From: Pedobacter hiemivivus | GTDB taxonomy: Bacteria > Bacteroidota > Bacteroidia > Sphingobacteriales > Sphingobacteriaceae | Direction of reading: 5' to 3' | NCBI RefSeq assembly: GCF_004331685.1 | Contig: NZ_SJSM01000008.1 | Coordinates: 62,001 to 126,000 of the forward strand | Length of the DNA: 64,000 nt | Shown: piece after piece, positions 51,205 through 60,378 of the stretch | How the letters are laid out: the number at the start of each line of letters is the position of its first letter | Numbering within the stretch: the stretch's first letter is position 1 | Translations under genes and position numbers: made by a program | The notes under the pieces: generated by a model | Database searches by the model: none | The model's input: only the letters and a program-made list of their open reading frames with translations | Told to the model about the DNA's origin: nothing

Positions 51205-51231
51205 GTACATATTTTTTAGGTTTTTGATATG

Positions 51232-51265
51232 AAATTGGCAGATTTACTTCTGCCAATTTTTTTTT
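51232..51265 (+). terminator. hpf terminator
   Basis: A perfect 11-bp stem AAATTGGCAGA/TCTGCCAATTT with a 6-nt loop and nine T residues (51257-51265). Confidence 0.93.
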
Positions 51266-51275
51266 GAAAATAATT

Positions 51276-51305
51276 TTGCATCGTATTAAAATTCTTGTAG
51301 ATTTG
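51276..51305 (+). promoter_or_regulatory. Promoter of tRNA-tuf operon
   Basis: TTG (51276-51278), exactly 19 nt, then TAGATTTG (51298-51305): a perfect match to the consensus. It is placed about 105 bp before the first tRNA. Confidence 0.85.
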
Positions 51306-51411
51306 CATTCCCATTCAGAGAGGGCGTTGGCCCGGTAAGAAAGAGGGATGTTCTGTGAAAGATTAATATTGTAGAAAACATTGCTTGATTTATAAGTAAT
51401 GTGATATATAA

Positions 51412-51484
<73 letters not shown>

Positions 51485-51522
51485 CTTTTAAGATTACGTA
51501 GTGATATGTGATGATTAAAAGC

Positions 51523-51605
51523 GGGGGGATACCAGAGTGGCCAAATGGGACAGACTGTAACTCTGTTGTCGCAAGACTTCGAAGGTTCGAATCCTTCTCC
51601 CCCCA
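51523..51605 (+). tRNA. tRNA-Tyr (GTA)
   Basis: A class II tRNA of 83 nt with a long variable arm. Acceptor GGGGGGA/TCCCCCC, anticodon loop CTGTAAC (GTA at 51557-51559). The bases after the discriminator A are CCA, so it may carry an encoded 3' CCA, unlike its neighbours. Confidence 0.97.
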
Positions 51606-51640
51606 CCATGATTTAAGATCGAAAGATTGAAAATCTAAAA

Positions 51641-51713
51641 GCGAAAGTAGCTCAGTTGGTAGAGCGATAGCCTTCCAAGCTATAGGTCGCGAGTTCGAAC
51701 CTCGTCTTTCGCT
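51641..51713 (+). tRNA. tRNA-Gly (TCC)
   Basis: 73 nt; acceptor GCGAAAG/CTTTCGC, anticodon stem ATAGC/GCTAT with loop CTTCCAA (TCC at 51674-51676). CCA is not encoded. Confidence 0.97.
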
Positions 51714-51797
51714 CAAAAATGGAAAAAGCTGGGCGGTCTGCAGTCCTGAAAGTTTAACCCTTGTTTCGGTTAAATGGAATGCAGGTTAAGATTAAAA

Positions 51798-51869
<72 letters not shown>

Positions 51870-51987
51870 CAAAAAAAAGAGATGCTTTGTGAAACTGTTG
51901 TAGAGCAGCTGAACAAGGTTTTTCGTGTTGAAATAGTATCAAAACAAATAATAAATAAAAAGTTAACCTACTAATAAGTATAAAAAC

Positions 51988-53175
51988 ATGGCAAAAGAAA
52001 AGTTTGACCGCAGCAAGCCGCACTTAAACATCGGCACAATCGGTCACGTTGACCACGGTAAAACAACCTTAACAGCAGCTATCACTAAAGTGTTATCTGA
52101 TGCTGGTTTATCTGAGGCGCGTTCATTTGATTCTATTGACTCTGCTCCAGAGGAAAAAGAAAGAGGTATCACTATTAATACAGCACACGTTGAATATTCA
52201 ACAGCTAACCGTCACTATGCTCACGTTGACTGTCCAGGTCACGCGGATTATGTGAAAAACATGGTTACTGGTGCTGCACAAATGGATGGAGCTATCATTG
52301 TTGTGGCTGCAACAGATGGTCCAATGCCACAAACTCGTGAGCACATTCTATTGGCTCGTCAGGTAGGTGTTCCTTCATTGGTTGTATTCATGAATAAAGT
52401 GGATATGGTTGATGATCCTGAGTTATTAGAATTAGTAGAGATGGAAATTCGTGAATTGTTATCATTCTATGAATTCCCTGGTGATGATATCCCTGTAATT
52501 CAAGGTTCAGCTCTTGGTGGCTTGAACGGAGATCCGAAATGGGTAGGTAAAATCATGGAATTAATGGATGCTGTTGATAACTACATTCCAATTCCTCCAC
52601 GTTTAACTGAGCTTCCATTCTTAATGCCTGTTGAAGATGTATTCTCGATCACTGGTCGTGGTACTGTTGCAACTGGTCGTATTGAGCGTGGTGTAATCAA
52701 CTCTGGTGATCCAGTTGAGATCTTGGGTATGGGTGCAGAAAATCTTAAATCAACTGTAACAGGTGTTGAGATGTTCCGTAAGATCCTTGATTATGGTGAA
52801 GCTGGTGATAACGTAGGTTTATTGTTACGTGGTATTGAGAAAACTGATATCCGTCGTGGTATGGTTATCTGTAAACCAGGTTCGGTAAATCCTCACACTG
52901 ATTTCAAAGCTGAGATCTATGTATTGTCAAAAGCAGAAGGTGGACGTCACACTCCATTCTTTAACAAATACCGTCCACAATTCTATTTCCGTACCACAGA
53001 CGTAACTGGTGAGATCTCACTAGCTGAAGGAACTGAAATGGTTATGCCAGGTGATAACGTTACAATTACAGTTAAATTGATCAACGCAATCGCAATGGAA
53101 AAAGGTCTACGTTTCGCAATCCGTGAGGGTGGTAGAACAGTAGGTGCTGGTCAGGTAACTGAAATTTTAAAATAA
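51988..53175 (+). CDS. tuf: Elongation factor Tu
   Basis: A 395-residue GTPase that brings aminoacyl-tRNA to the ribosome. G1 GHVDHGKT (about 19-26), G2 RGITINTAHVEY, G3 DCPGHADYVKNM, G4 NKVDMVDD and G5 GSALGGLNG are all present, followed by the two beta-barrel domains (TGRGTVATGRIERG, GGRHTPFFNKYRPQFYFRTTDVTG). The gene lies between a tRNA cluster and tRNA-Trp, the classic tufB arrangement, and is probably transcribed with the tRNAs. Confidence 0.98.
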   Translation: MAKEKFDRSKPHLNIGTIGHVDHGKTTLTAAITKVLSDAGLSEARSFDSIDSAPEEKERGITINTAHVEYSTANRHYAHVDCPGHADYVKNMVTGAAQMDGAIIVVAATDGPMPQTREHILLARQVGVPSLVVFMNKVDMVDDPELLELVEMEIRELLSFYEFPGDDIPVIQGSALGGLNGDPKWVGKIMELMDAVDNYIPIPPRLTELPFLMPVEDVFSITGRGTVATGRIERGVINSGDPVEILGMGAENLKSTVTGVEMFRKILDYGEAGDNVGLLLRGIEKTDIRRGMVICKPGSVNPHTDFKAEIYVLSKAEGGRHTPFFNKYRPQFYFRTTDVTGEISLAEGTEMVMPGDNVTITVKLINAIAMEKGLRFAIREGGRTVGAGQVTEILK

Positions 53176-53210
53176 TCAATACCTCCTTCGGGAAGTAGTG
53201 AACAATAAAG

Positions 53211-53244
53211 CAAAGTACTTAGGCTTTATCACCTAAGTACTTTG
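53211..53244 (+). other. Hairpin between tuf and tRNA-Trp
   Basis: A perfect 13-bp stem CAAAGTACTTAGG/CCTAAGTACTTTG with an 8-nt loop but no T tract. It could be an RNase processing site separating the tuf mRNA from the tRNA-Trp/secE part, or a partial terminator. Confidence 0.7.
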
Positions 53245-53285
53245 TTCTAAAAGATGCCGATTCTTAAGATAAGAATCAAATATAC

Positions 53286-53356
53286 ACGGGAATAGTTCAA
53301 CGGTAGAATAGAGGTCTCCAAAACCTTTGATCAGGGTTCGAATCCTTGTTCCCGTG
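53286..53356 (+). tRNA. tRNA-Trp (CCA)
   Basis: 71 nt; acceptor ACGGGAA/TTCCCGT, anticodon stem GAGGT/ACCTT with loop CTCCAAA (anticodon CCA). 3' CCA is not encoded. It lies 13 bp before secE. Confidence 0.96.
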
Positions 53357-53369
53357 CAAAAAGATAATT

Positions 53370-53567
53370 ATGGCTAAAGTAGTTCAATTTATAAAAGAAT
53401 CATACGAGGAAATGACCCATAAGGTTACCTGGCCTACATGGGGTGAATTGCAAAATTCGGCAGTATTGGTTTTAGTAGCTTCATTAATCATTGCATGTGT
53501 AGTATTTGCAATGGATAAGGGATCTACTTTTGTTTTAGATACTTTTTATAAATCACTTTCTAATTAA
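53370..53567 (+). CDS. secE: Preprotein translocase subunit SecE
   Basis: A 65-residue single-span membrane subunit of the SecYEG channel. The amphipathic N-terminal part with EEMTHKVTWPTWGELQNSA and the single transmembrane helix (about 31-52) are typical of short SecE. ATG at 53370 is chosen because an earlier in-frame start lies inside tRNA-Trp. Confidence 0.95.
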   Translation: MAKVVQFIKESYEEMTHKVTWPTWGELQNSAVLVLVASLIIACVVFAMDKGSTFVLDTFYKSLSN

Positions 53568-53576
53568 TATAGCTCA

Positions 53577-54119
53577 ATGGAAGATCAGTTGAAATGGTAT
53601 GTGGTTAGAGCTGTTAGCGGTAAAGAAAAAAAAGTAAAACAGTATATCGATTCAGAAATTAGTCGTTTAGGATTTTCTCATTTGGTACCTCAGGTATTGA
53701 TACCAATGGAGAAATACTATCAGATGAAGGATGGTAAAAAGATTGCAAAAGAGCGCAATTATTATCCTGGCTACGTTTTGATCGAAGCTACTTTAGATGG
53801 AGAATTAGAACACATTATTAAGAATATTAATAGTGTGATTGGTTTTTTAGGGGATAAGGGTGGAAATCCAGTTCCTATGCGTCAAGCAGAAGTTAACCGT
53901 ATTTTAGGTAAAGTTGATGAGATGAGCCAGCAAGGCGAAACCATGAACGTTGCTTATTATGTAGGCGAGAACGTTAAAGTTATGGATGGACCATTTAATG
54001 GTTTCACTGGCGTTATTGAAGAGGTTAACGAAGAGAAAAAGAAATTAAAAGTTATGGTTAAGATTTTCGGAAGAAAAACTCCATTGGAGCTTAACTATAT
54101 GCAAGTAGAAAAAGAATAG
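53577..54119 (+). CDS. nusG: Transcription termination/antitermination factor NusG
   Basis: A 180-residue factor that binds RNA polymerase and couples transcription with translation or termination. The NGN domain (about 1-115, WYVVRAVSGKEKKVKQYI and YYPGYVLIEATLDGE) and the C-terminal KOW domain (about 125-180, GENVKVMDGPFNGFTGVIEEVNEEKKKLKVMV) are complete. It is 9 bp after secE. Confidence 0.97.
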   Translation: MEDQLKWYVVRAVSGKEKKVKQYIDSEISRLGFSHLVPQVLIPMEKYYQMKDGKKIAKERNYYPGYVLIEATLDGELEHIIKNINSVIGFLGDKGGNPVPMRQAEVNRILGKVDEMSQQGETMNVAYYVGENVKVMDGPFNGFTGVIEEVNEEKKKLKVMVKIFGRKTPLELNYMQVEKE

Positions 54120-54207
54120 TTTTAAGTGATTAAAACAATATAAGATCTTAATTGTTACATGCTTCCAACATAATAACATTGAGTATTACAAATTAACAAA
54201 ACAGAAA

Positions 54208-54651
54208 ATGGCAAAAGAAGTCAGTGCGCTTGTTAAGTTACAAATCAAGGGTGGAGCCGCAAATCCATCACCACCAGTAGGACCTGCATTGGGTGCTAAA
54301 GGGGTGAACATTATGGAATTTTGCAAGCAATTCAATGCTCGTACCCAAGATAAGCCCGGTAAAGTATTACCAGTCGTAATTACTGTTTATGCTGACAAGT
54401 CTTTCGAATTTATCATCAAAACCCCTCCTGTTGCTATCCAGTTAAAGGATGCTACTAAATTAACGAGTGGTTCTGCTGAGCCCAACCGTAAGAAAGTTGG
54501 TTCGGTGACTTGGGATCAGGTTAAGTCAATTGCTGAAGATAAAATGACTGATTTAAATGCATTTACTATCGAATCTGCAATGAGTATGGTTGCAGGTACA
54601 GCACGCAGTATGGGAATCACCGTTAGCGGTGATGCACCTTGGACAAATTAA
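54208..54651 (+). CDS. rplK: 50S ribosomal protein L11
   Basis: A 147-residue protein of the GTPase-associated centre. The N-terminal domain (MAKEVSALVKLQIKGGAANPSPPVGPALG) and the rRNA-binding C-terminal domain (about 70-142) are normal. It is 88 bp after nusG; no L11 or other leader element was recognised there. Confidence 0.98.
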   Translation: MAKEVSALVKLQIKGGAANPSPPVGPALGAKGVNIMEFCKQFNARTQDKPGKVLPVVITVYADKSFEFIIKTPPVAIQLKDATKLTSGSAEPNRKKVGSVTWDQVKSIAEDKMTDLNAFTIESAMSMVAGTARSMGITVSGDAPWTN

Positions 54652-54674
54652 TTAACAAAAAACAGTTTACAACA

Positions 54675-55373
54675 GTGGCTAAATTAACAAAAAATCAAAA
54701 AAAGGCACATGCTAAACTAGAATCTGGTAAAACGTATTCTTTAAAGGATGCGGCTGCTTTGGTAAAAGAGATTACTACAACTAAATTTGATGCATCGGTT
54801 GATATCGACGTATCTTTAGGCGTAGATCCACGTAAGGCCAATCAAATGGTACGTGGTATTGCTACTTTACCACACGGTACAGGTAAAACTGTACGTGTAT
54901 TAGTTCTTTGTACTCCTGATAAGGAAGAAGAGGCTAAAGCGGCAGGTGCAGATTTTGTAGGTTTAGACGAATATGTAGCCAAGATTGAAGGTGGATGGAC
55001 TGATGTTGACATTATTATCACTACTCCTGCTTGTATGGCAAAAGTAGGTAAACTGGGCCGCGTTTTAGGTCCACGTAACCTTATGCCAAACCCTAAGTCA
55101 GGTACTGTAACTAACGAAGTTGGTAAAGCAGTAACTGATGTAAAAGGCGGTAAGATTGATTTTAAAGTTGACAAAAGTGGTATTATACACGCTTCAATAG
55201 GAAAAGTATCATTCCCAGCAGATAAAATATATGAAAATGCTTTAGAAGTTCTACAAGTAATTTCAAAATTAAAACCATCAGCTGCAAAAGGAACTTATTT
55301 TAAGAGCATTCATGTTTCTTCAACTATGAGTCCTGGAATCGCAATCGAAGCTAAATCAGTAACGGGTATTTAA
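54675..55373 (+). CDS. rplA: 50S ribosomal protein L1
   Basis: A 232-residue protein of the L1 stalk that also controls its own operon in many bacteria. Landmarks are FDASVDIDVSLGVDPRKANQMVRG, GRVLGPRNLMPNPKSGTVT and the C-terminal SSTMSPGIAIEAKSV. GTG at 54675 (VAKLTKNQKKA) is chosen over a TTG at 54639 inside the end of rplK, because it gives the family length. It is followed by rplJ with a 1-bp gap. Confidence 0.96.
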   Translation: MAKLTKNQKKAHAKLESGKTYSLKDAAALVKEITTTKFDASVDIDVSLGVDPRKANQMVRGIATLPHGTGKTVRVLVLCTPDKEEEAKAAGADFVGLDEYVAKIEGGWTDVDIIITTPACMAKVGKLGRVLGPRNLMPNPKSGTVTNEVGKAVTDVKGGKIDFKVDKSGIIHASIGKVSFPADKIYENALEVLQVISKLKPSAAKGTYFKSIHVSSTMSPGIAIEAKSVTGI

Positions 55374-55374
55374 T

Positions 55375-55896
55375 ATGAACAGAGAAGAAAAACACGAAGT
55401 CGTTTCGGCTCTTCAAGTGAAGATGCAGGAATACGGTAATTTTTACATTGCCGATACATCAAGCTTATCTGTTGAGAAAATAAACGGTATCCGTCGTAAA
55501 TGTTTCGAAAGCGGGATTGAAATGCAAGTTGCTAAAAATACTTTAATCAGAAAAGCGATTGAAGGATTAGAAGGCGATGCATCAGAAATCTTTGTTGCAC
55601 TTAAAGGTCAATCAGCATTATTATTCTCAACAGTAGGTAATGGTCCAGCTAAGCTGATCAAAGCCTTGAGAAAAGGAACTGATAAACCTCAGCTTAAAGC
55701 TGCATATATCGATTCAACAGTATTTGTTGGTGATAACCAATTAGATACTTTAGTAAGCTTGAAATCAAGAGAAGAGCTTATTGGAGACATCATTGGATTA
55801 TTACAATCACCAGCTAAAAACGTTATTTCGGCATTACAGTCAGGTGGTAACAAAATTGCAGGAATTGTTAAAACTCTTCAAGAGAGAGAAGGTTAA
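55375..55896 (+). CDS. rplJ: 50S ribosomal protein L10
   Basis: A 173-residue base of the L7/L12 stalk. N-terminal rRNA-binding part (MNREEKHEVVSALQVKMQEYGNF) and a C-terminal helix (SREELIGDIIGLLQSPAKNVI) that binds L7/L12 dimers. It starts 1 bp after the rplA stop. Confidence 0.97.
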   Translation: MNREEKHEVVSALQVKMQEYGNFYIADTSSLSVEKINGIRRKCFESGIEMQVAKNTLIRKAIEGLEGDASEIFVALKGQSALLFSTVGNGPAKLIKALRKGTDKPQLKAAYIDSTVFVGDNQLDTLVSLKSREELIGDIIGLLQSPAKNVISALQSGGNKIAGIVKTLQEREG

Positions 55897-55959
55897 GGAC
55901 ACCTTAAAAGTTCATATTAAACAAATTATTTTTACGTAAAATTTTTAAAATCTATAAAA

Positions 55960-56334
55960 ATGGCAGATTTAAAATCGTTTGCTGAGCAATTGGTAAACTT
56001 AACAGTTAAAGAAGTTAACGAATTAGCTCAAATCTTAAAAGACGAGTATGGTATCGAACCAGCTGCTGCTGCAGTTGCTGTTGCAGGTCCTGCTGGTGCT
56101 GATGCTCCTGCAGCTGAAGAAAAATCAACTTTTGATGTAATCTTAAAAGAAGCTGGTGGTTCTAAATTAGCAGTAGTTAAATTGGTAAAAGACTTAACTG
56201 GTTTAGGTTTGAAAGAAGCTAAAGACTTAGTTGACGGTGCACCAAAAGAATTAAAAGCTGGTGTTTCTAAAGACGAAGCTAATGCTTTGAAAACTCAATT
56301 AGAAGAAGCTGGAGCTGTAGTTGAAATTAAGTAA
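55960..56334 (+). CDS. rplL: 50S ribosomal protein L7/L12
   Basis: A 124-residue stalk protein. The N-terminal dimerisation part (about 1-32), the Ala-rich hinge (about 35-55, AAAAVAVAGPAGADAPAAEE) and the C-terminal factor-binding domain (KLAVVKLVKDLTGLGLKEAKDLVD) are normal. It lies 63 bp after rplJ and is followed by a hairpin before rpoB. Confidence 0.98.
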   Translation: MADLKSFAEQLVNLTVKEVNELAQILKDEYGIEPAAAAVAVAGPAGADAPAAEEKSTFDVILKEAGGSKLAVVKLVKDLTGLGLKEAKDLVDGAPKELKAGVSKDEANALKTQLEEAGAVVEIK

Positions 56335-56361
56335 TCACTTAATTTTAATATAAATTAAACG

Positions 56362-56389
56362 TAGACTCCGACTGTATAGTCGGAGTCTA
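56362..56389 (+). other. Hairpin between rplL and rpoB
   Basis: A perfect 12-bp stem TAGACTCCGACT/AGTCGGAGTCTA with a GTAT loop and no T tract. It sits where other bacteria have a partial terminator/RNase III site that lowers rpoBC relative to the ribosomal proteins. Confidence 0.75.
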
Positions 56390-56487
56390 TACCTGTTTAT
56401 AAACATTTCATTTAGTTTGGTTGATGAAATTGTTTAGCGGCAAACCAAACAAATAGTTTATTCTTAAACTAAATTAACTTTAGTCCA

Positions 56488-59400
56488 TTGGCAAATAAAG
56501 TCGACCAAAGAGTAAATTTTGCACGTAGTAAGCATATCATAGATTACCCAGATTTTCTTGATGTGCAGTTGCAATCATTCAGAGAATTTTTTCAGATCGA
56601 AACTACTTCAGATAACCGTCATACAGAAGGTTTGTTTAAGGTGTTCGCTGAGAATTTCCCAATCACAGATTCGAGAAACATTTTTGTTTTAGAATTCCTG
56701 GATTATTTTATTGACCCACCACGTTATGATATACCTGAGTGTATTGACCGTGGGTTAACTTATAGTGTTCCATTGAAAGCTAAATTAAAGCTTTCGTGTA
56801 ATGATGCAGAACACGAAGATTTTGAAACCATCATTCAAGATGTATATTTAGGAACCATACCTTATATGACTCCTAAAGGTACGTTTGTGATTAATGGTGC
56901 AGAACGTGTAATTGTTTCACAACTACACAGGTCTCCTGGAGTGTTCTTCGGCCAAAGCCGTCACACTAACGGAACTAAATTATATTCTGCCCGTGTAATC
57001 CCTTTCAAAGGTTCTTGGATTGAATTTGCTACTGACGTGAATAACGTGATGTATGCTTATATCGATCGTAAGAAAAAATTCCCTGTTACCACGTTATTGC
57101 GTGCAATTGGTTATGATTCTGATAAAGACATTCTTGAATTGTTTGATCTTGCTGATGAGGTTAAGGTTAGCAAATCAGGCTTGAAGAAATATATCGGCCG
57201 TAAGCTTGCTGCAAGAGTATTGAGGAAATGGGTTGAAGATTTTGTGGATGAGGATACTGGCGAGGTAGTTTCTATTGATCGTAATGAAGTAATCTTGGAC
57301 AGGGATACTGTTTTAGAAGATGACCATATTGATATGATCATTGATGCTGGTGTTAAAACGATCATCTTGTCTAAAGATGATGGTGCAAGCCAGGCTGATT
57401 ATACCATTATATATAATACTTTACAAAAGGATACTTCGAACTCTGAAAAAGAGGCTGTTGAAAACATCTATCGTGCTTTGCGTAACGCAGAACCACCTGA
57501 TGAGGAAACTGCAAGAGGTATTATCGAGCGTTTATTCTTCTCGGATAAACGTTATGACTTAGGTGATGTGGGTAGATACCGTATCAACCGTAAGTTGAAG
57601 ATGGATACTCCTGATCATGTAAAGGTTTTAACAAAAGCAGATATTATTGCGATTGTTAAATATTTGATTAAACTGATCAACTCTAAAGAAGAGGTGGATG
57701 ATATTGATCACTTGTCGAATCGTCGTGTTCGTACAGTAGGTGAGCAATTATACGCTCAATTTGGTGTTGGTTTAGCGCGTATGGCTCGTACCATTCGTGA
57801 GCGTATGAACATTCGTGACAACGAGGTTTTCACCCCAACTGATTTGATTAATGCCCGTACTTTATCGTCGGTAATTAATTCATTCTTTGGAACAAACCAG
57901 TTATCACAGTTCATGGACCAGACGAATCCTTTGGCAGAGATTACGCACAAGCGTCGTTTGTCAGCCTTAGGCCCAGGTGGTCTGTCACGTGAGCGTGCAG
58001 GTTTCGAGGTTCGTGACGTTCACTATACGCACTACGGTCGTTTGTGTACGATTGAAACTCCAGAGGGACCAAACATTGGTTTGATTTCATCTCTGTGTGT
58101 TCATGCGAAGATCAACAGTTTAGGTTTCATTGAAACACCATATAAAAAAGTTGAGAATGGTATTGTAGCCATGGACGAACCGGTTATCTATTTATCTGCT
58201 GAAGATGAAGATGGTAAAACGATTGCTCAGGCAAATGCCTCTTACGATGATAAAGGTAATTTCACTACCTCACGTGTAAAAGCGCGTTATGAGGGTGACT
58301 TCCCGGTTATTGAGCCTGAGAAATTAGACTTAATGGACGTGGCACCTAATCAGATTACTTCGATCGCTGCATCGTTGATTCCTTTCCTTGAGCATGATGA
58401 TGCGAACAGGGCTTTGATGGGATCGAACATGCAACGTCAGGCCGTACCTTTGTTGCGTCCTGAGGCTCCGATTGTTGGTACAGGTTTGGAAGGTCGCGTA
58501 GCCCGCGATTCAAGAACACTGATCAATGCTGAAGGCGAAGGTGTAGTTGAATATGTAGATGCAAATGAGATCACTATTAAGTATGTAAGAAACGACGGCG
58601 ATCGTTTAGTTTCTTTCGAAGGTGATAGCAAAACTTATAAATTAATCAAATTCAAGAAAACTAACCAGAATACTTGTATCAACTTGAAACCGATCGTTAA
58701 GAAAGGTCAGAAAGTTGTTAAAGGGCAAGTACTTTGTGAAGGTTACGCTACTGAAAATGGTGAATTGGCATTAGGAAGAAACTTAAAAGTTGCTTTCATG
58801 CCTTGGCAAGGGTATAACTTTGAGGATGCGATCGTAATTAGCGAGCGTATTGTTCGTGAAGATATCTTTACTTCATTACACATTGAAGAGTTTGAATTGG
58901 AAGTGCGTGATACAAAACGTGGGGAAGAGGAATTAACACCAGATATCCCTAACGTTTCTGAAGAAGCTACTAAAGATTTAGATGAGAACGGTATTATCCG
59001 TATCGGTGCTGAGGTTAAAGAAGGTGACATCCTTATTGGTAAGATCACTCCTAAAGGAGAATCTGATCCTTCGCCAGAGGAGAAATTATTACGTGCGATA
59101 TTTGGTGATAAAGCAGGAGATGTGAAAGATGCATCTTTGAAAACTCCACCATCTATCAGAGGTGTAGTAATTGACACTAAGTTATTCTCAAGAGCTAAGA
59201 AAACTACTAAAGCTGAAGAGAAATCGGCAATAGAGAAATTAGACAAGAGATATGATCTTGCTGTTTTAAATCTGAAAAATGAATTGGTAGACAAACTATT
59301 CCAAATTGTGAATGGTAAAACATCTCAAGGTGTATTCAACGTTTATAAAGAATTGTTGTTCCCTAAAGGTGCTAAGTTTACTCAGAAAAGTTTAACAGAT

Positions 59401-60291
59401 CTAGAATATGCGCACATCAATCCATACAAATGGACTACTGATGATGACAAAAATGATCAAATCAAGTTGTTGCTTCATAACTATGGTATTCGTGTAAACG
59501 AAGAGCTAGGTGCTTACAAACGTGATAAATTCGCCATCAGTGTTGGTGATGAATTGCCATCAGGTATTGTACAAATGGCTAAAGTTTATGTAGCTAAAAA
59601 ACGTAAGTTAAAAGTAGGTGATAAGATGGCTGGTCGTCACGGTAATAAGGGTATTGTAGCCCGTATCGTTCGTGATGAAGATATGCCATTCCTTGAAGAT
59701 GGAACTCCTGTTGATATCGTGTTGAACCCACTGGGTGTACCTTCACGTATGAACTTGGGCCAGATCTATGAAACTGTATTGGCATGGGCCGGTAAAGAAT
59801 TGGGTGTTAAATTTGCAACTCCAATCTTTGATGGTGCTAAACATGACGAGGTAGAAGATTGGATCGCTAAAGCGGGTGTACCTGCTTCAGGTAGAACTTA
59901 CTTACATAACGGTTTAACGGGTGAGAAATTTGACCAACCAACAACTGTAGGTATTATCTACATGTTGAAATTAGGACACATGGTTGATGATAAGATGCAC
60001 GCTCGTTCAATCGGACCATACTCATTGATTACACAACAACCATTGGGTGGTAAAGCCCAGTTCGGTGGTCAGCGTTTTGGTGAGATGGAGGTTTGGGCAT
60101 TGGAGGCATTTGGTGCTGCCAATATCCTACAAGAGATATTAACTGTTAAGTCGGATGATGTTATCGGTAGGGCCAAAACTTATGAGGCGATTGTAAAAGG
60201 CGAGAACCTTCCTACTCCAGGTGTACCGGAATCGTTTAACGTATTGGTGCATGAGTTACGTGGATTAGGTTTAGATATTACGTTAGACTAA
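56488..60291 (+). CDS. rpoB: DNA-directed RNA polymerase beta subunit
   Basis: A 1267-residue core subunit of RNA polymerase. Conserved blocks include the rifampicin-region FFGTNQLSQFMDQTNPLAEITHKRRLSALGPGG, IETPEGPNIGLI, GQNFEDA-like YNFEDAIVISERIV and the C-terminal GGKAQFGGQRFGEMEVWALEAFGAA. Translation starts at TTG 56488, since no ATG or GTG is in a suitable place; the TTG gives MANKVDQRVNFARSKHI, which resembles the normal N-terminus. A weak start may help set the level of the subunit. Confidence 0.97.
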   Translation: MANKVDQRVNFARSKHIIDYPDFLDVQLQSFREFFQIETTSDNRHTEGLFKVFAENFPITDSRNIFVLEFLDYFIDPPRYDIPECIDRGLTYSVPLKAKLKLSCNDAEHEDFETIIQDVYLGTIPYMTPKGTFVINGAERVIVSQLHRSPGVFFGQSRHTNGTKLYSARVIPFKGSWIEFATDVNNVMYAYIDRKKKFPVTTLLRAIGYDSDKDILELFDLADEVKVSKSGLKKYIGRKLAARVLRKWVEDFVDEDTGEVVSIDRNEVILDRDTVLEDDHIDMIIDAGVKTIILSKDDGASQADYTIIYNTLQKDTSNSEKEAVENIYRALRNAEPPDEETARGIIERLFFSDKRYDLGDVGRYRINRKLKMDTPDHVKVLTKADIIAIVKYLIKLINSKEEVDDIDHLSNRRVRTVGEQLYAQFGVGLARMARTIRERMNIRDNEVFTPTDLINARTLSSVINSFFGTNQLSQFMDQTNPLAEITHKRRLSALGPGGLSRERAGFEVRDVHYTHYGRLCTIETPEGPNIGLISSLCVHAKINSLGFIETPYKKVENGIVAMDEPVIYLSAEDEDGKTIAQANASYDDKGNFTTSRVKARYEGDFPVIEPEKLDLMDVAPNQITSIAASLIPFLEHDDANRALMGSNMQRQAVPLLRPEAPIVGTGLEGRVARDSRTLINAEGEGVVEYVDANEITIKYVRNDGDRLVSFEGDSKTYKLIKFKKTNQNTCINLKPIVKKGQKVVKGQVLCEGYATENGELALGRNLKVAFMPWQGYNFEDAIVISERIVREDIFTSLHIEEFELEVRDTKRGEEELTPDIPNVSEEATKDLDENGIIRIGAEVKEGDILIGKITPKGESDPSPEEKLLRAIFGDKAGDVKDASLKTPPSIRGVVIDTKLFSRAKKTTKAEEKSAIEKLDKRYDLAVLNLKNELVDKLFQIVNGKTSQGVFNVYKELLFPKGAKFTQKSLTDLEYAHINPYKWTTDDDKNDQIKLLLHNYGIRVNEELGAYKRDKFAISVGDELPSGIVQMAKVYVAKKRKLKVGDKMAGRHGNKGIVARIVRDEDMPFLEDGTPVDIVLNPLGVPSRMNLGQIYETVLAWAGKELGVKFATPIFDGAKHDEVEDWIAKAGVPASGRTYLHNGLTGEKFDQPTTVGIIYMLKLGHMVDDKMHARSIGPYSLITQQPLGGKAQFGGQRFGEMEVWALEAFGAANILQEILTVKSDDVIGRAKTYEAIVKGENLPTPGVPESFNVLVHELRGLGLDITLD

Positions 60292-60293
60292 TG

Positions 60294-60367
60294 TTGAAAG
60301 TTATTTTGTTGGGATGTATAGGGCTTTTCTGAAAGCATCCCAACTTTTTAAATTTTTCAACTTTCAA
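60294..60367 (+). terminator. Nested hairpin in the rpoB-rpoC gap
   Basis: Outer stem TTGAAAGTT (60294-60302) with AACTTTCAA (60359-60367); inner stem GTTGGGATG (60308-60316) with CATCCCAAC (60336-60344) followed by five T residues. The inner part looks like an intrinsic terminator placed inside an essential operon, so it is probably partial or is a processing site. Confidence 0.6.
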
Positions 60368-60378
60368 ACAAAAGAGCT

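Noticed and set aside
55934..55950. TTTTTACGTAAAA also found near rplL and purH
   Set aside because: The palindrome is short and AT-rich, so recurrence in this genome is expected by chance.
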